Shown in pieces: positions 63,435 through 64,000 of a stretch of DNA of 64,000 nt. The notes beneath the pieces are model-generated. The model searched no databases and was not told the origin of the DNA. It was given only the letters and a program-made list of their open reading frames with translations. How positions within the stretch are numbered: position 1 is the first letter of the stretch; the number at the start of each line of letters is the position of its first letter. The position numbers and the translations under genes are program-made. The DNA comes from Salinisphaera orenii subsp. halophila YIM 95161. Its GTDB lineage: Bacteria > Pseudomonadota > Gammaproteobacteria > Nevskiales > Salinisphaeraceae. Location of the stretch: contig NZ_AYKF01000001.1 of the NCBI RefSeq assembly GCF_003732545.1, positions 186,001 to 250,000 on the forward strand. Reading direction: 5' to 3'.

Positions 63435-64000
63435 ATGGCAACGATCACGATCGACGGCAAGCAGTACGAGGTGGACGACACCGACAACCTGCTCAAGGTC
63501 GCGCTCTCCAAGGGTTTCGACCTGCCCTACTTCTGCTGGCATCCCGAGCTGCACAGCGTCGGCGCCTGCCGCCAGTGCGCGGTCAAGCAGTACAAGGACG
63601 AGAACGACGACCAGGGCCAGATCGTGATGGCCTGCATGACGCCGGCCAGCGATGGCGGCTGCTTCTCCGTGGCCGACACCGAGGCCAGCGACTTCCGCGC
63701 CCAGGTCGTCGAGTGGCTGATGATCAACCACCCGCACGACTGCCCGGTCTGCGAGGAAGGCGGCGAGTGCCACCTCCAGGACATGACCCTGATGACCGGG
63801 CACACGCGCCGGCGCTATCGCGGGCCCAAGCGCACCCATCGCAATCAGGATCTCGGCCCGTTCATCAGCCACGAGATGAACCGCTGCATCGCCTGCTACC
63901 GCTGCGTGCGCTATTACCGCGACTATGCCGACGGCGACGACCTGCGCGTGCTCGGCTCGCACTCGAACGTGTATTTCGGGCGCGAGGCCGACGGCCCCTT
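63435..64000 (+). CDS. nuoG: NADH-quinone oxidoreductase subunit G (N-terminal part, cut by window end)
   Basis: The open frame from the ATG at 63435 runs off the right edge. Its 188 visible codons contain the [2Fe-2S] ligands [20 protein letters not shown], the N5 region [16 protein letters not shown] (His plus Cys ligands) and the start of N4 in [15 protein letters not shown]. This is the N-terminal Fe-S domain of NuoG, with the molybdopterin-like part still to come. It starts 5 bp after nuoF. Confidence 0.96.
   Translation, partial: MATITIDGKQYEVDDTDNLLKVALSKGFDLPYFCWHPELHSVGACRQCAVKQYKDENDDQGQIVMACMTPASDGGCFSVADTEASDFRAQVVEWLMINHPHDCPVCEEGGECHLQDMTLMTGHTRRRYRGPKRTHRNQDLGPFISHEMNRCIACYRCVRYYRDYADGDDLRVLGSHSNVYFGREADGP

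Overview
The window is a 64 kb piece of a GC-rich (clearly above 60 percent GC, strong G/C bias at third codon positions) gammaproteobacterial chromosome. Pointers to a gammaproteobacterium are the fused nuoCD gene in a nuoABCDEFG run, an rluE-type pseudouridine synthase, hslR, a periplasmic LigE-type DNA ligase and yghU. A Salinisphaera-like marine or halophilic organism is my guess, but the sequence alone does not settle the genus. I saw no rRNA, tRNA, CRISPR array, prophage or transposase gene.

Layout. 1-5.5 kb: an EamA/DMT exporter broken by an in-frame amber codon, its divergent LysR regulator, rluE, a kilobase without a convincing gene, a PEP-CTERM-type secreted protein and yghU. 5.9-15 kb: a PQQ-type sugar dehydrogenase, an MFS exporter, an SRPBCC protein, a two-gene Tm-1-like/PEP-hydrolase-like operon, small secreted proteins, a quinone-oxidoreductase-like enzyme and a proline-racemase-family enzyme whose two catalytic cysteines look replaced. 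15.7-21 kb: ligE and an operon of an APH-type kinase, a class III PLP enzyme and an SDR, divergent from a DeoR regulator with repeated operator-like sites. 21-33 kb: mixed metabolism and transport (IsdG-like monooxygenase, AEC carrier, old yellow enzyme, azurin, alcohol dehydrogenase, phosphoribosyltransferase, Ca2+/Na+ exchanger, crotonase, MgtC/DUF4010 protein, a lone pilin, hslR, GST, ComEA-like protein). 33-37 kb: a TAXI-TRAP transporter behind an unusually AT-rich, palindrome-rich leader. 37-43 kb: deacetylase, thiC and the NAD salvage pair pncB-pncA. 43-49 kb: two tandem DUF374 acyltransferases, then a P450 plus fatty acyl-AMP ligase/ACP operon with a divergent phosphopantetheinyl transferase. 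49-64 kb: Nudix hydrolase, LpxH-like phosphoesterase, purD, the retropepsin / inactive-transglutaminase-7TM / ATP-grasp operon, a PmtA-like methyltransferase, aconitase and the start of the complex I operon.

The most unusual signal is a family of four non-coding elements of roughly 190-315 bp (1856-2049, 9176-9447, 16647-16932, 44799-45113). They share terminal inverted repeats starting TAGGG.CTG, a conserved interior and strong internal hairpins, and carry no gene. Several of their ends fall exactly on the stop codons of flanking genes, which fits insertion at a TA inside a stop codon that the element then regenerates. They look like MITEs, or a structured intergenic repeat, mobilised in trans.

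The main functional modules that would repay study are the kinase / PLP-lyase-like / SDR catabolic operon, the self-contained acyl-ACP loading and oxidation set (FAAL-ACP, P450, PPTase), and the ATP-grasp / inactive transglutaminase / retropepsin operon.
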